From the NCBI RefSeq assembly GCF_030518195.1, contig NZ_JAULSC010000024.1, positions 1-56,053 on the forward strand: a stretch of 56,053 bases of DNA, in the 5' to 3' direction. Positions within the stretch are counted from its first letter, which is position 1; every line of letters starts with the position of its first letter. The notes beneath the pieces are model-generated. The model did not search any database and was not told the origin of the DNA. It saw only the letters and a list, made by a program, of their open reading frames with translations. The position numbers were made by a program, and so were the translations under genes. This document shows, piece by piece, positions 11,301 to 19,255 of the stretch. This DNA comes from Nocardioides cremeus. Its GTDB lineage: Bacteria > Actinomycetota > Actinomycetes > Propionibacteriales > Nocardioidaceae.

Positions 11301-12004
11301 AGCCCGGGTCGTACGGCGCCGGCATCCTGCAGGTCATCGAGTCCGGCACCTGGCGCGACGACAACGACCTCGCCGAGGTCTACACCGCCTGGGGCGGCTT
11401 CGCCTACGGCCGCGACCTCGACGGTGCCCCGGCCGCCGACGACATGCGCGCCAACTACCGCCGCATCAAGGTCGCCGCCAAGAACGTCGACTCCGCCGAG
11501 CACGACATCGCCGACTCCGACGACTACTTCCAGTACCACGGCGGCATGGTCGCCACGGTCCGGGCGCTGACCGGTGCCGATCCGAAGGCGTACGTCGGCG
11601 ACTCCACCTCGCCGGACGCGATCCGCACCCGCACCCTGTCGGAGGAGACCGCGCGCGTCTTCCGGGCTCGGGTGGTCAACCCGCGCTGGATCGCCGCCAT
11701 GCAGCGGCACGGCTACAAGGGCGCCTTCGAACAGGCCGCCACCGTCGACTACCTCTTCGGCTTCGACGCCACCGCCGGGGTGGTGCACGACTGGATGTAC
11801 GACAAGCTCGCCCAGGAGTACGTCCTCAACGAGCGGAACCAGGAGTTCCTGCGCAAGTCGAACCCGTGGGCACTGCGCGGCATCGTCGAGCGACTTCACG
11901 AGGCCGCCGAGCGCGGACTGTGGGCCGAGCCCGACGCCGACACCCTGGCCGCGATGCAGGAGGTCTACCTCGAGGTCGAGGGCGACCTCGAAGACCGCGA
12001 GTGA
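8393..12004 (+). CDS. cobN: Aerobic cobaltochelatase large subunit CobN
   Basis: ATP-dependent insertion of cobalt into hydrogenobyrinic acid a,c-diamide. At 1203 residues it has the usual CobN/BchH length. The conserved LGKHGSMEWLPGKNAALS lies near residue 525, and the C-terminal VARVVNPRWI-type segment (ARVVNPRWIAAMQRHGYKG) is present. The ATG at 8393 follows GGAGGAGG. The chelatase's AAA+/VWA partner is encoded separately as chlID (23341-25398), the actinobacterial arrangement. First gene of the plus-strand run cobN-cobF-cobQ-cobK-cobU-ferredoxin protein. Confidence 0.96.
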   Translation: MAAPTRIALLSTSDTDLLSARASGAGYVWANPARSTDAELTALATGADLVVVRLLGSPHDLWPGLAAVREAGTPLVILGGEQQPNAELMELSTVPMGTAAEAHRYLAEGGPANLAQLHAFLSDTVLLTGEGFEPPVAIPAWGYADRPAGHDGDLPRVGVLYYRAHQASGNNAFAHALADAIDATGRAVGVPIFAGSLRSAPDDLYQALGTLDVLIVTVLAAGGSAPATASAGGDDEAWDVERMAALDIPVLQGLCLTNSRDEWDASDDGISPLDYASQIAIPEFDGRITTAPFSFKEIDAEGLPSYVADPERCDRVAGIAVNHAVLRRVPTGEKRIALMLSAYPTKHARIGNAVGLDTPVSAIRLLRRLREDGYDLGTDNPVLPLLDLPDDTEAGDALIHALIAAGGQDEEWLTNAHLTDAHVRIGKAAYDAWTADLPVSLRDAMVEAWGESPGGLFVNDDGEIVLATLQAGNVVILIQPPRGFGENPVAIYHDPDLAPSHHYLAAYRWLGADVQAGGFGAHAVVHLGKHGSMEWLPGKNAALSAACGPDAAIANLPLIYPFLVNDPGEGAQAKRRAHATIVDHLVPPMARAESYGDIARLEGLLEEYDKISAMDPAKLAAIRGEIWQLMHTAQLHRDLGLEERPDDEEFDDFLLHVDGWLCEIKDAQIRDGLHVLGAAPTGEARVNLVLSILRAAQVWGGVGNAVPGLRAALGLKDGADLRAVDETEARARTLVEAMEAADWDPTVATTLHDAPEVQQVLRFAAEQVVPRLAGTTGELDAVLHALAGGFVPAGPSGSPLRGLVNVLPTGRNFYTVDPRAVPSRLAWQTGQAMADSLVQKYLDETGTYPTSVGLSVWGTSAMRTSGDDVAEVLALLGVRPEWDAESRRVRGLVVVPLEELGRPRIDVTVRISGFFRDAFPHVVAMLDDAVRMVADLDEPAEANYVRAHFAADLAEHGDARRASTRIFGSKPGSYGAGILQVIESGTWRDDNDLAEVYTAWGGFAYGRDLDGAPAADDMRANYRRIKVAAKNVDSAEHDIADSDDYFQYHGGMVATVRALTGADPKAYVGDSTSPDAIRTRTLSEETARVFRARVVNPRWIAAMQRHGYKGAFEQAATVDYLFGFDATAGVVHDWMYDKLAQEYVLNERNQEFLRKSNPWALRGIVERLHEAAERGLWAEPDADTLAAMQEVYLEVEGDLEDRE

Positions 12005-12011
12005 ACGCCCG

Positions 12012-12740
12012 GTGAGGGTCCGCGTTCTCGGCGTCGGCATGGGGCCGCACCACATCACCCCGGAGGTGGCCGACGCGCTCCGGTCGTGCGACTACGTCCT
12101 CGCCGCCGAGAAGCGCGAGGACGACGGCCTGCTCTCGGTCCGCCGAGCCATCGCGGCCGAGCATGGTCTCGAGGTGGTCGCGGTCCCCGATCCCGAGCGG
12201 GATCGGGCCGATCCGGTCGACTATGCGAAGGCCGTCAAGGACTGGCACGAGGCTCGGGTGGCGGCCTACGAGCGGGTCCTGCGCGAGCGGGGTGGCACGG
12301 CGGCGTTCCTCGTGTGGGGTGATCCGTCGCTCTACGACTCGACGATCCGGGTCGTGGACCGGCTCGCCGAGCGGATGCCGCTGGAGTACGACGTGCTGCC
12401 GGGCATCAGCGCACCGCAGCTGTTGGCCGCCCGTCACCGGATCGTTCTGCACCCTGTCGGGCGCCCGGTCCACATCACCACCGGCCGGCGGCTCCGCGAG
12501 GAGCTGACGGCCGGCCAGACCAACCTCTGCGTCATGCTCACCGGCACCCTCGACCTGGCCGGGCTCGACGACTGGTCGATCTGGTGGGGTGCCAACCTCG
12601 GCACTGACTCCGAGGAGCTCGTCGCGGGGCGGGTCGCCGACGTGCTGCCCTCGATCGAAGCGGCGCGCGAGCGGGCGAAGACAGCGGCCGGCTGGGTGAT
12701 GGACGTCTATCTGCTGCGGGCTCGGGAGACGCAGCCGTGA
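12012..12740 (+). CDS. cobF: Precorrin-6A synthase (deacetylating) CobF
   Basis: Methylates C1 of precorrin-5 with loss of acetate; specific to the aerobic pathway. The 242-residue product starts at GTG (VRVRVLGVGMGPHHITPEVA), seven bases after the cobN stop. It has the methylase signatures FLVWGDPSLYDST and DVLPGISAPQLLAARH. The long open frame upstream of the start only shadows cobN. Its last codons overlap the cobQ start (GTGA). The ribosome-binding site is weak, so coupling to cobN translation is likely. Confidence 0.92.
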   Translation: MRVRVLGVGMGPHHITPEVADALRSCDYVLAAEKREDDGLLSVRRAIAAEHGLEVVAVPDPERDRADPVDYAKAVKDWHEARVAAYERVLRERGGTAAFLVWGDPSLYDSTIRVVDRLAERMPLEYDVLPGISAPQLLAARHRIVLHPVGRPVHITTGRRLREELTAGQTNLCVMLTGTLDLAGLDDWSIWWGANLGTDSEELVAGRVADVLPSIEAARERAKTAAGWVMDVYLLRARETQP

Positions 12741-14215
12741 GCGGTCTGCTCGTCGCCGGGACGACCTCGGACGCCGGCAAGTCGGTCCTCACCACCGGCC
12801 TGTGCCGCGCCTTCGCGAGACGTGGCGTGAAGGTGGCGCCGTACAAGGCCCAGAACATGTCGAACAACTCGATGGTCTGCGCCGCCGCCGACGGCACGAC
12901 CGCCGAGGTCGGCCGGGCACAGTGGGTCCAGGCACTGGCTGCCCGCGTTGCCCCTGAGCCGGCGATGAACCCGGTGCTGCTCAAGCCCGGCAGCGACCGG
13001 CGCAGCCATGTCGTCCTGATGGGCCACCCCACCGGCGAGGTCTCGTCGGCGGACTGGGAGACCGGCCGACGTCACCTGGCCACGGCCGCACACACCGCGT
13101 ACGACGACCTCGCCGCGCGCTTCGACGTCATCGTGGCTGAGGGAGCAGGGAGCCCGGCCGAGATCAACCTGCGCGCCGGCGACTACGTCAACATGGGGCT
13201 GGCCCGGCACGCATCGCTGCCCACCGTGGTCGTGGGCGACATCGACCGTGGCGGTGTCTTCGCCGCGATGTACGGCACGGTCGCACTCCTGGAGCCCGCC
13301 GACCAAAGGCTGGTGGCCGGCTTCGTGGTCAACAAGTTCCGTGGCGAACTGGCGCTCCTCTCCCCCGGCCTGGACTCCCTGGAGCGGCTGACGGGCCGTC
13401 GCGTGTTCGGCGTACTGCCGTGGGATCCGAGCCTGTGGCTGGACTCCGAGGACGCCCTCGACCTGGACGGTCGTCGCTCCAGCGGTGAGGCCGCCTTCCG
13501 GATCGCGGTCGTGCGGCTGCCGCGAATCAGCAACTTCACCGACGTCGACGCGCTCGGTCTGGAGCCCGACCTCGACGTCGTCTTCGTCTCCGACCCCCGC
13601 GACGTCGCCGATGCCGACGTGATCGTGGTGCCGGGGACCCGCTCGACGATCAGCGACCTGGCATGGCTGCGCGCACGGGGCCTGGACGCCGCGATCCTCG
13701 ACCACGCCCGCCGAGGTCGCCCCGTGCTCGGCATCTGCGGCGGCTTCCAGATGCTCGGCCGCACCATCAGCGACCCTGCCGGTGTCGAGGGCGTGCCGGG
13801 TGCCGAGGTCGAGGGGCTGGGGCTGCTCGACGTCCGCACCGACTTCGCCGCCGAGAAGGTGCTGCGATTGCCCACCGGCGCCGCCCTGGGCGCACCCGCC
13901 TCGGGCTACGAGGTCCACCACGGCCGGATCACCCGCGGCGGTGGCGAGGAGTTCCTCGGCGGAGCCCGCGCGGGCAAGGTCTTCGGCACGATGTGGCACG
14001 GCAGCCTCGAGGGCGACGCGCTGCGGGGTGCGCTGTTGTCCGAACTGCTGGGCCGAGAGCCGTCCGCGGTGAGCTTCGGTGCCGCCCGCGACGCCAGGCT
14101 CGACCGGCTGGGCGACCTGGTCGAGGAGCACCTCGACGTCGACGCACTGCTGACACTCGCCCGCGACGGCACACCAGCCGGCCTGCCCGTCCTACCCCCA
14201 GAAGGTTCCCCGTGA
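12737..14215 (+). CDS. cobQ: Cobyric acid synthase CobQ
   Basis: Glutamine-dependent amidation of four side chains of adenosylcobyrinic acid a,c-diamide. The 492-residue protein has an N-terminal P-loop-like GTTSDAGKSVLTTGL, the family motif KAQNMSNNSMV, EGAGSPAEINLR, and a C-terminal class-I glutaminase with the catalytic Cys in VLGICGGFQMLG (Cys about 334). Start is GTG at 12737, overlapping cobF; its stop overlaps the cobK GTG. Confidence 0.96.
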   Translation: MSGLLVAGTTSDAGKSVLTTGLCRAFARRGVKVAPYKAQNMSNNSMVCAAADGTTAEVGRAQWVQALAARVAPEPAMNPVLLKPGSDRRSHVVLMGHPTGEVSSADWETGRRHLATAAHTAYDDLAARFDVIVAEGAGSPAEINLRAGDYVNMGLARHASLPTVVVGDIDRGGVFAAMYGTVALLEPADQRLVAGFVVNKFRGELALLSPGLDSLERLTGRRVFGVLPWDPSLWLDSEDALDLDGRRSSGEAAFRIAVVRLPRISNFTDVDALGLEPDLDVVFVSDPRDVADADVIVVPGTRSTISDLAWLRARGLDAAILDHARRGRPVLGICGGFQMLGRTISDPAGVEGVPGAEVEGLGLLDVRTDFAAEKVLRLPTGAALGAPASGYEVHHGRITRGGGEEFLGGARAGKVFGTMWHGSLEGDALRGALLSELLGREPSAVSFGAARDARLDRLGDLVEEHLDVDALLTLARDGTPAGLPVLPPEGSP

Positions 14216-14946
14216 GGCTGCTGCTCCTGGGAGGCACCAGCGAGGCGCGCGACCTCGCCGCCCGGCTCGTCGACGATCGCGACAGCGGCATCGAGGTGAC
14301 CAATTCCCTGGCCGGCCGGGTTGCCGAGCCGCGTCTGCCGGTCGGGAAGGTGCGCATCGGCGGCTTCGGCGGAGTCGAAGGTCTGCGGGCCGCGCTCGCC
14401 GAGTACGACGCCGTGGTAGACGCGACGCATCCCTTCGCCCTCGGCATGAGCGCCAACGCCGTAGCCGCCTGTCGCCTCGAAGACGTCCCCCTGCTGCGGC
14501 TCGAGCGGCCCGGTTGGGAGCCAGACCCGAGGTGGCACTACGTCGACGACCACGAACGGGCGAGCACGCTGGCCGCCTCGCTCGGTGCGCGGCCGTTCCT
14601 CACCGTCGGCCGCCAGGAGCTGGCTCGCTTCGTCCCCGCGCTGTCCGGCCACGCCGTGCTCGCCCGGGTCGTCGACCGTCCCGCCCTCGACCTGCCCGAG
14701 ACGTGGACGCTGCTGACCAGCCGTGGCCCCTACACCCTCGACGGCGAGCTCGCCCTGATGCGGCAGCACGCCATCGACGTCCTCGTCACCAAGGACTCAG
14801 GCGGCAGCTACACGTGGCCCAAGATGCAGGCCGCCGCCGAGCTCGACGTCGCCGTGGTCGTCGTACGGCGTCCCGCGTGCCCGGTCGGGGTGCCGACCGT
14901 GCACGACGTGGACGATGCCGTCGCCTGGGTCAGGGAGCAGTCGTGA
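14212..14946 (+). CDS. cobK: Precorrin-6A reductase CobK
   Basis: NADPH-dependent reduction of precorrin-6A. The 244-residue product starts at GTG (VRLLLLGGTSEARDLAARL) with the nucleotide-binding GGTSEA motif, followed by DATHPFALGMSANA, FLTVGRQEL, LLTSRGPYTLDGE and VTKDSGG, all hallmarks of CobK/CbiJ. It overlaps cobQ (GTGA) and cobU (GTGA). A longer frame further upstream is a shadow of cobQ. Confidence 0.94.
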   Translation: MRLLLLGGTSEARDLAARLVDDRDSGIEVTNSLAGRVAEPRLPVGKVRIGGFGGVEGLRAALAEYDAVVDATHPFALGMSANAVAACRLEDVPLLRLERPGWEPDPRWHYVDDHERASTLAASLGARPFLTVGRQELARFVPALSGHAVLARVVDRPALDLPETWTLLTSRGPYTLDGELALMRQHAIDVLVTKDSGGSYTWPKMQAAAELDVAVVVVRRPACPVGVPTVHDVDDAVAWVREQS

Positions 14947-15464
14947 GAGCGCTCGTCACCGGCGGAGTCCGCTCCGGCAAGTCCCGTCACGCGGAGTCGC
15001 TCCTGACCGGACCGGTCACCTACCTCGCCCCAGGGCCGGTCCAGGACGACGCCGACTGGGCCGCGCGGATCGCCGCCCATCGGGCGCGGCGGCCTGTCGA
15101 CTGGACGACTGTCGAGTCCCACGACCTCGTCGGAGTGCTCGCGCGCACGGACGGGCACGTCATGGTCGATTGCCTGGGCACGTGGCTCACGGCGGTGCTC
15201 GACGAGCGTGGCCTCTGGGGTGCGCCGGCGGACGAGATCACCGACGTGATCGGACACGTTGCGCAAGAGACAGCGGACGTCCTCGCTGTTCGCGACCAGG
15301 GAGAGGACACCGTTCTCGTCACCAACGAGGTCGGCCTGGGCGTCGTCCCCGAGCACCGGTCCGGTCGGCTCTTCCGGGACCTGCTCGGACTGGTCAACCA
15401 GCGCATCGCGGCGGCCTGCGACGAGGTGCACCTGGTGATCGCAGGCAGGGTGATCCGGCTATGA
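14943..15464 (+). CDS. cobU: Adenosylcobinamide kinase / adenosylcobinamide-phosphate guanylyltransferase CobU (CobP)
   Basis: Phosphorylates adenosylcobinamide and transfers GMP to it, giving AdoCbi-GDP for CobS. The 173-residue protein has the P-loop GGVRSGKSRHAE at its N-terminus, MVDCLGTWLTAVLDE, VTNEVGLGVVPEHRSGRLFRD split around the Walker-B-like and NEVG motifs, and IAGRVIRL at the end. Start GTG overlaps the cobK stop; its own stop overlaps the ATG of the next gene. Confidence 0.94.
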   Translation: MRALVTGGVRSGKSRHAESLLTGPVTYLAPGPVQDDADWAARIAAHRARRPVDWTTVESHDLVGVLARTDGHVMVDCLGTWLTAVLDERGLWGAPADEITDVIGHVAQETADVLAVRDQGEDTVLVTNEVGLGVVPEHRSGRLFRDLLGLVNQRIAAACDEVHLVIAGRVIRL

Positions 15465-16150
15465 CCCAGCCAGGCACCGCGCTGCTTCTCGTTGGCATGT
15501 CCGTCTCCGATGTCGACCGTCGCGACGAGCTGCTCGCGGCGGCCGCCCGCCACCATGCGGGCGTCGCCTTCTTGCAGATGGGCGACCCATCGATCTCGCG
15601 CGAGCTCACCCGGCTCGCGGACGCCGGCGCCACCACGATCAGCCTCGCCGGCATCAGCCTCGGCCCGCTCGCCCCTGGGCAGTCATGGCTACGGAGGATC
15701 GCCTCCCACTGGTGGCGCGAGCGCGCCGGGCACCGCCCGGTGATCGAGGTTGCGACCCGGCTGGCCTCCACGATCGAGGAGATCGAGGTCGCGCTGTTCG
15801 ACCTGAAGCCGATCTCCGACGCCGAGCCGGGCCTGACCTCGACCGCCTGGGAGGACGTGACCCGCCACCGGCGCCAGGTGCTCATCTGCCGCGGCCCGCG
15901 GTGCACGGCCCGCGGATCCGACGAGACGGCCCGCGCGCTGATCCTCGGACTGATGGAGGCCGGGCTCGGCGACCATGACGTGCTGGTCACCCACACTGGT
16001 TGTCAGTTCCCCTGCAACCAGGCCCCGGTCGTCAGCGTGCAGCCCGACGACGTCTGGTACGGCGGCGTCGATCCACACGCGGCCCGCCGGATCGTGTCCG
16101 ACCACCTGCTGGCCGACACTCCCGTGGAAAGCCGCCGGCTCCCGCGCTGA
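15461..16150 (+). CDS. CbiX-like / (2Fe-2S) ferredoxin domain protein
   Basis: 229 residues. The N-terminal half (ALLLVGMSVSDVDRRDELL...FLQMGDPSISREL) resembles half of a CbiX/SirB-type chelatase. The C-terminal half is a thioredoxin-like ferredoxin with four cysteines in CRGPRC and GCQFPCN, expected to bind a [2Fe-2S] cluster. It is coupled to cobU (ATGA) and ends facing cbtA. Context points to a role in cobalt handling or electron supply during corrin synthesis, but no specific reaction is known to me. The domain call for the N-terminal half is tentative. Confidence 0.7.
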   Translation: MTQPGTALLLVGMSVSDVDRRDELLAAAARHHAGVAFLQMGDPSISRELTRLADAGATTISLAGISLGPLAPGQSWLRRIASHWWRERAGHRPVIEVATRLASTIEEIEVALFDLKPISDAEPGLTSTAWEDVTRHRRQVLICRGPRCTARGSDETARALILGLMEAGLGDHDVLVTHTGCQFPCNQAPVVSVQPDDVWYGGVDPHAARRIVSDHLLADTPVESRRLPR

Positions 16151-16162
16151 GCGCAGGAGCCG
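16136..16162. terminator. Hairpin between converging genes
   Basis: The arms CGGCTCC/GGAGCCG enclose a second GCGC-TGA-GCGC stem. The hairpin overlaps the last codons of the ferredoxin-protein gene and lies 26 bp before the end of cbtA, so it could stop transcription both ways. There is no T-tract. Confidence 0.45.
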
Positions 16163-16187
16163 ACAGGTTGGTTCGCGGGGCGGGCCG

Positions 16188-17015
16188 TCAGAGGCTCGCG
16201 GCTAGCGCGCGCCGCTGCGCCCGCTCCGTCTGCGCGGCGTAGAGCCGACCGACCAGTCCGGTGAGCACCACGCCGATCACGCCCCACATCGTGGCCAGCG
16301 TGAACAGTGACGCCCGGCGGAAGAACCAGAGCGTGTCGGCCGGGAAGTCGCCGACCTCGTTGACGGTGGCGAAGAGCTGGCCGGCGACGACCATGACGGC
16401 CAGGTAGCCGGCTGCACCGGCGACGACGCCACCGTAGGTGCCGAGGCGGTTGCGCAGCCTCAGCGCGACGTACGTCGCGGCGACGGCCGTCAGGACCGAG
16501 ACGACCACGAAGCCGAAGTAGAGCGCCGTCCTGTCGCCGATGGTGTCACCACTTCCGACCGCCGGCGGGTTCGCCGGATACTTCAGGAACGGCACCAGGG
16601 CGAAGGCGACGAAGCCGAGCAGAGTGATCAGGGCGGTGGACTGGCCGGGCTGGAGCCGGCCCATGCGGCCGATGGTGCCGGCCGCGACGAGGGCGACGAT
16701 GCCGCCGAGCGCGAGTCCGACGGCGAGGCTGCCGGTGAGCAGGCCCCAGGTCCGCTGGCTGTCCCGGGAGACTTCGGTATCCTCGCCCTCGTCACCGTGA
16801 GAGTGGCTGTGTGTGTGGCTGTGGCCTCCGGCGGCCTCGTCGCCATGGTCGTGGGACGCGTCGGTCGGCGCCTCCTCGGCGGCGGTGCCTGACTCCTCGA
16901 GGGCAATGGCAGTCTCGACGTGGGGCTCCCCCACCGAGTACGCGACGAAGAAGGTGGCGATGCCGGCAACCAGGCCGGCGATCAGACCACGGATGAGAAA
17001 TGCACGTGCGGTCAT
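16188..17015 (-). CDS. cbtA: Cobalt transporter subunit CbtA
   Basis: 275-residue membrane protein of the predicted cobalt transporter CbtAB. About five to six hydrophobic segments are visible, starting with GLIAGLVAGIATFFVAYSVG. After the first segment comes a loop of about 55 residues with a dense His/Asp tract (SHDHGDEA, GHSHTHSHSHGDEG), suited to metal binding outside the membrane. It follows cbtB on the same strand after 165 bp that contain two strong hairpins. CbtAB families are repeatedly found under B12 riboswitches, which fits here. Confidence 0.88.
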   Translation of the reverse strand: MTARAFLIRGLIAGLVAGIATFFVAYSVGEPHVETAIALEESGTAAEEAPTDASHDHGDEAAGGHSHTHSHSHGDEGEDTEVSRDSQRTWGLLTGSLAVGLALGGIVALVAAGTIGRMGRLQPGQSTALITLLGFVAFALVPFLKYPANPPAVGSGDTIGDRTALYFGFVVVSVLTAVAATYVALRLRNRLGTYGGVVAGAAGYLAVMVVAGQLFATVNEVGDFPADTLWFFRRASLFTLATMWGVIGVVLTGLVGRLYAAQTERAQRRALAASL

Positions 17016-17037
17016 GCTGGTTTCCGTTCAGGAAGCA

Positions 17038-17063
17038 GCGCGGCGCCGACGTCGGCGCCGCGC
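17038..17063. promoter_or_regulatory. Perfect 26-bp palindrome just upstream of cbtA
   Basis: GCGCGGCGCCGAC is followed at once by its exact complement (13 + 13 bp). In RNA it would form a very stable hairpin ending about 22 bases before the cbtA ATG. It may set cbtA expression relative to cbtB, or protect the 5' end of a processed transcript. Confidence 0.45.
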
Positions 17064-17134
17064 GCGAGAAGTGTCGTCAACAGCCCCGCCGCGCTTGTTC
17101 GGGGTCGCTATCGCGCCGAAGAGCGCTCAGAGCT

Positions 17135-17171
17135 CGGCCCGGATCCCGGGCTCAGGCCTGGATCCGGGCCG
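17135..17171. terminator. Hairpin directly after cbtB
   Basis: 12-bp arms CGGCCCGGATCC / GGATCCGGGCCG begin ten bases past the cbtB stop on the minus strand. No T-run follows. It is a partial terminator or processing site between cbtB and cbtA. Confidence 0.45.
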
Positions 17172-17180
17172 GAATCAGGC

Positions 17181-17399
17181 TCAGTGGCAGGGGTAGCCGA
17201 GGAGGTGGCGTCCGTCGTGGACCCACTCGTGGATGGCCGTGCCGGCCAGGAGGGAGACGGCACCCTGGTCGGTGCTGACGAAGAAGAGCACCAGCGTCCC
17301 GAGGAGACCGAAGAACAGCGCCCATGGCGCCAGCTGGCCGAACGGGATGGTGGGAACGGAAGGTGCGCCGGCGACCGGCACCGCAGAGACCTGCGACAT
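17181..17399 (-). CDS. cbtB: Cobalt transporter subunit CbtB
   Basis: 72 residues with one membrane segment (LAPWALFFGLLGTLVLFFV) and the C-terminal signature HEWVHDGRHLLGYPCH, whose His and Cys residues probably bind the metal. Start ATG at 17399 after GAGGAGG. Small size, position before cbtA and the riboswitch upstream all match CbtB. Confidence 0.92.
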   Translation of the reverse strand: MSQVSAVPVAGAPSVPTIPFGQLAPWALFFGLLGTLVLFFVSTDQGAVSLLAGTAIHEWVHDGRHLLGYPCH

Positions 17400-17439
17400 G
17401 TGTCCTCCTCAGGGATACGTGCGTCCCTGTTCGATGGGA

Positions 17440-17545
17440 TGGATACGGACACTCGGGTCTGACTCCACCGCCCGGAGGCGATGTCACAGTAGCGCGACTG
17501 TGCCGGATTCTCACCGGCTTCCTCGTGCCCGTTAGCCGGATGCTA
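17440..17545 (-). promoter_or_regulatory. Cobalamin riboswitch upstream of cbtB
   Basis: On the minus strand GAGGAAGCCGGTGAGAATCC, CGGCACAGTCGCGCTACTGT and GGAGTCAGACCCGAGTG follow in the order of a B12 riboswitch. It sits between cobD (end 17532) and the cbtB start, slightly overlapping the cobD 3' end. It should repress cobalt uptake when cobalamin is plentiful. Confidence 0.92.
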
Positions 17546-18488
17546 TCGCAGGCCGGCCCGCTGTGCGCCGAGCCACGAGCAACGCGCCGGATGCCGACAC
17601 GACCGCACCGATGATGCCAACCCTGCGTGCGAGTCGGGCGGCCCGACCGATGTCCTCGGGTCGTACGGCGCGCCCGTCGCCCATGACGGAACGGTGCTCG
17701 AGCCAACTGCCGTAGTAGCGGTTCGTGCCGCCCAGCCGGATGCCGAGAGCGCCGGCGAAAGTGGCCTCGACGACTCCGGCGTTGGGGCTGGGATGGGCGG
17801 CGGCGTCACGGCGCCATGCCTTGGCGGCGGACCGCGCCGTTCCTGGCGAGGCAAGGAGCGTGGCGGCACCGGCGATCCGCGAGCCGGGCAGGTTGACCAG
17901 ATCATCGAAGCGGGCGGCGGCCCAGCCGAACCGCTCATAGCGGTCGTTGTGGTGGCCGACCATCGCGTCGAGGGTGTTGGCCGCCCGGTAGCCGAGCAGC
18001 CCGGGCATCCCGGCCACGGATCCCCACAGCAGCGGTGCAACGACGGCGTCCGAGGTGTTCTCCGCGACGGACTCCACGACCGCGCGCGCGACCTCCGACT
18101 CCTCCAGCGCCGAGGTGTCGCGGCCCACCAGATGGGTGAGGCGTTCACGGGCGGCCGGGAGGTCGCCTGCTCTCAGGAGCGCGTCGACCGCGAGTGCCTC
18201 GCGCTCCAGCGAGCGCCCACCGAGCACCGTCCAGGCCACCACAGCGGTGGCCACCGCCTGGGCGACGGGGTTCCGCGCTGCCCGCTCCGCTACGACTCCC
18301 ACCACGATCGCCGCCCCGACGAGTGCCGCCGTGTGTGCCGCACCCCGCGGCCGCGAGTCGGCGTACAGCCGACGCTCCAGCGCCGCGGCCGCGTTGCCGA
18401 AGCCGGCAACGGGATGGAGATGCTGCGGGTCTCCGAGCACGCGGTCCGCGGCGAACCCGAGCAGAAGACCGACGGCTCGGGCGCTCAC
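17532..18488 (-). CDS. cobD: Adenosylcobinamide-phosphate synthase CobD (CbiB)
   Basis: Attaches the aminopropanol arm to adenosylcobyric acid in the membrane. The 318-residue protein starts at GTG (VSARAVGLLLGFAADRVLGDP), overlapping the cobS stop. The family motifs DPQHLHPVAGFG, VESVAENTSDAVVAPL, RAANTLDAMVGHHNDRYERF and HPSPNAGVVEATFAGAL (shown in part) are intact, with several hydrophobic stretches. A much longer open frame upstream is a shadow of cobS and cobT. Confidence 0.94.
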   Translation of the reverse strand: MSARAVGLLLGFAADRVLGDPQHLHPVAGFGNAAAALERRLYADSRPRGAAHTAALVGAAIVVGVVAERAARNPVAQAVATAVVAWTVLGGRSLEREALAVDALLRAGDLPAARERLTHLVGRDTSALEESEVARAVVESVAENTSDAVVAPLLWGSVAGMPGLLGYRAANTLDAMVGHHNDRYERFGWAAARFDDLVNLPGSRIAGAATLLASPGTARSAAKAWRRDAAAHPSPNAGVVEATFAGALGIRLGGTNRYYGSWLEHRSVMGDGRAVRPEDIGRAARLARRVGIIGAVVSASGALLVARRTAGRPAIASG

Positions 18489-19255
18489 GAGAGGGCCACC
18501 AGCAGGGCGGCGAGCGCCAGCTCGATCGCGGCGCCGAAGACGTCGCCGGTGACGCCGCCGAGCCGCCGCACCGCTCGCGCGACGACGACGGCGACCACGG
18601 CGAGTGCCATCGCGCTGGCCAGCGCTCCGCGCCACCAGGCGAGTCCGGACCAAGCGCCGGCGAGCGAGAGAACGGCGGCGCACGTCAGCCACATGAGCAC
18701 GACGACCGGCCGGGCCACGGTGCCGGTGTAGGTGTCGCCGAGTCCCCCGGGTCGTGCGGACGGCACGCCCCGGGCGCAGCAGGTGGCGAGCGCGGCGCGG
18801 GAGACGCAGAGCGCGCAGCCGGCGAGGACGGCGGCGCGCACAGGGTGCGTTGAGGCCAATACTGCGACCAGGCCTGTGGCCTGCAGGCCGAGGACCAGGA
18901 CCACCACCACGACGCCGGCCGGACCCGACGTGCCGCTCTTCATCACCGCCAATGACCGCTCGCGGTCGTAGGAGGCCGCCATGCCGTCGACGGTGTCGGA
19001 GAGCCCGTCGAGGTGGAAGGCGCGGTTGCCGAGGATGGTTGCGCCCAGCGCCAGCAGAGCCGCCACGGGGATCGGCAGGTCGAGGCCATGCCCGGCCAGG
19101 GCCACCAGAGTCACCGCCACCGCGAGCGGCAGGACTGCCAGCGGTGCGAGCACCATGGCCATGCCGGCCCGGCGTCGGTCGACGAGGGCCGGTGGGGCGA
19201 CGGGGATAGCGGTGAGTGTGCCGAGGGCCAGCCGCCACGCGTCGAGCAGCATCAC
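18485..19255 (-). CDS. cobS: Adenosylcobinamide-GDP ribazoletransferase CobS
   Basis: Joins AdoCbi-GDP and alpha-ribazole (or its phosphate) at the membrane. 256 residues, highly hydrophobic with six or so membrane segments. Signatures are LTAIPV near the start, NRAFHLDGLSDTVDGMAAS (Asp-rich, metal binding), RERSLAVMKSGTSGPAG and GGVTGDVFGA near the end. It overlaps cobT and cobD by four bases. Confidence 0.94.
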   Translation of the reverse strand: MMLLDAWRLALGTLTAIPVAPPALVDRRRAGMAMVLAPLAVLPLAVAVTLVALAGHGLDLPIPVAALLALGATILGNRAFHLDGLSDTVDGMAASYDRERSLAVMKSGTSGPAGVVVVVLVLGLQATGLVAVLASTHPVRAAVLAGCALCVSRAALATCCARGVPSARPGGLGDTYTGTVARPVVVLMWLTCAAVLSLAGAWSGLAWWRGALASAMALAVVAVVVARAVRRLGGVTGDVFGAAIELALAALLVALS

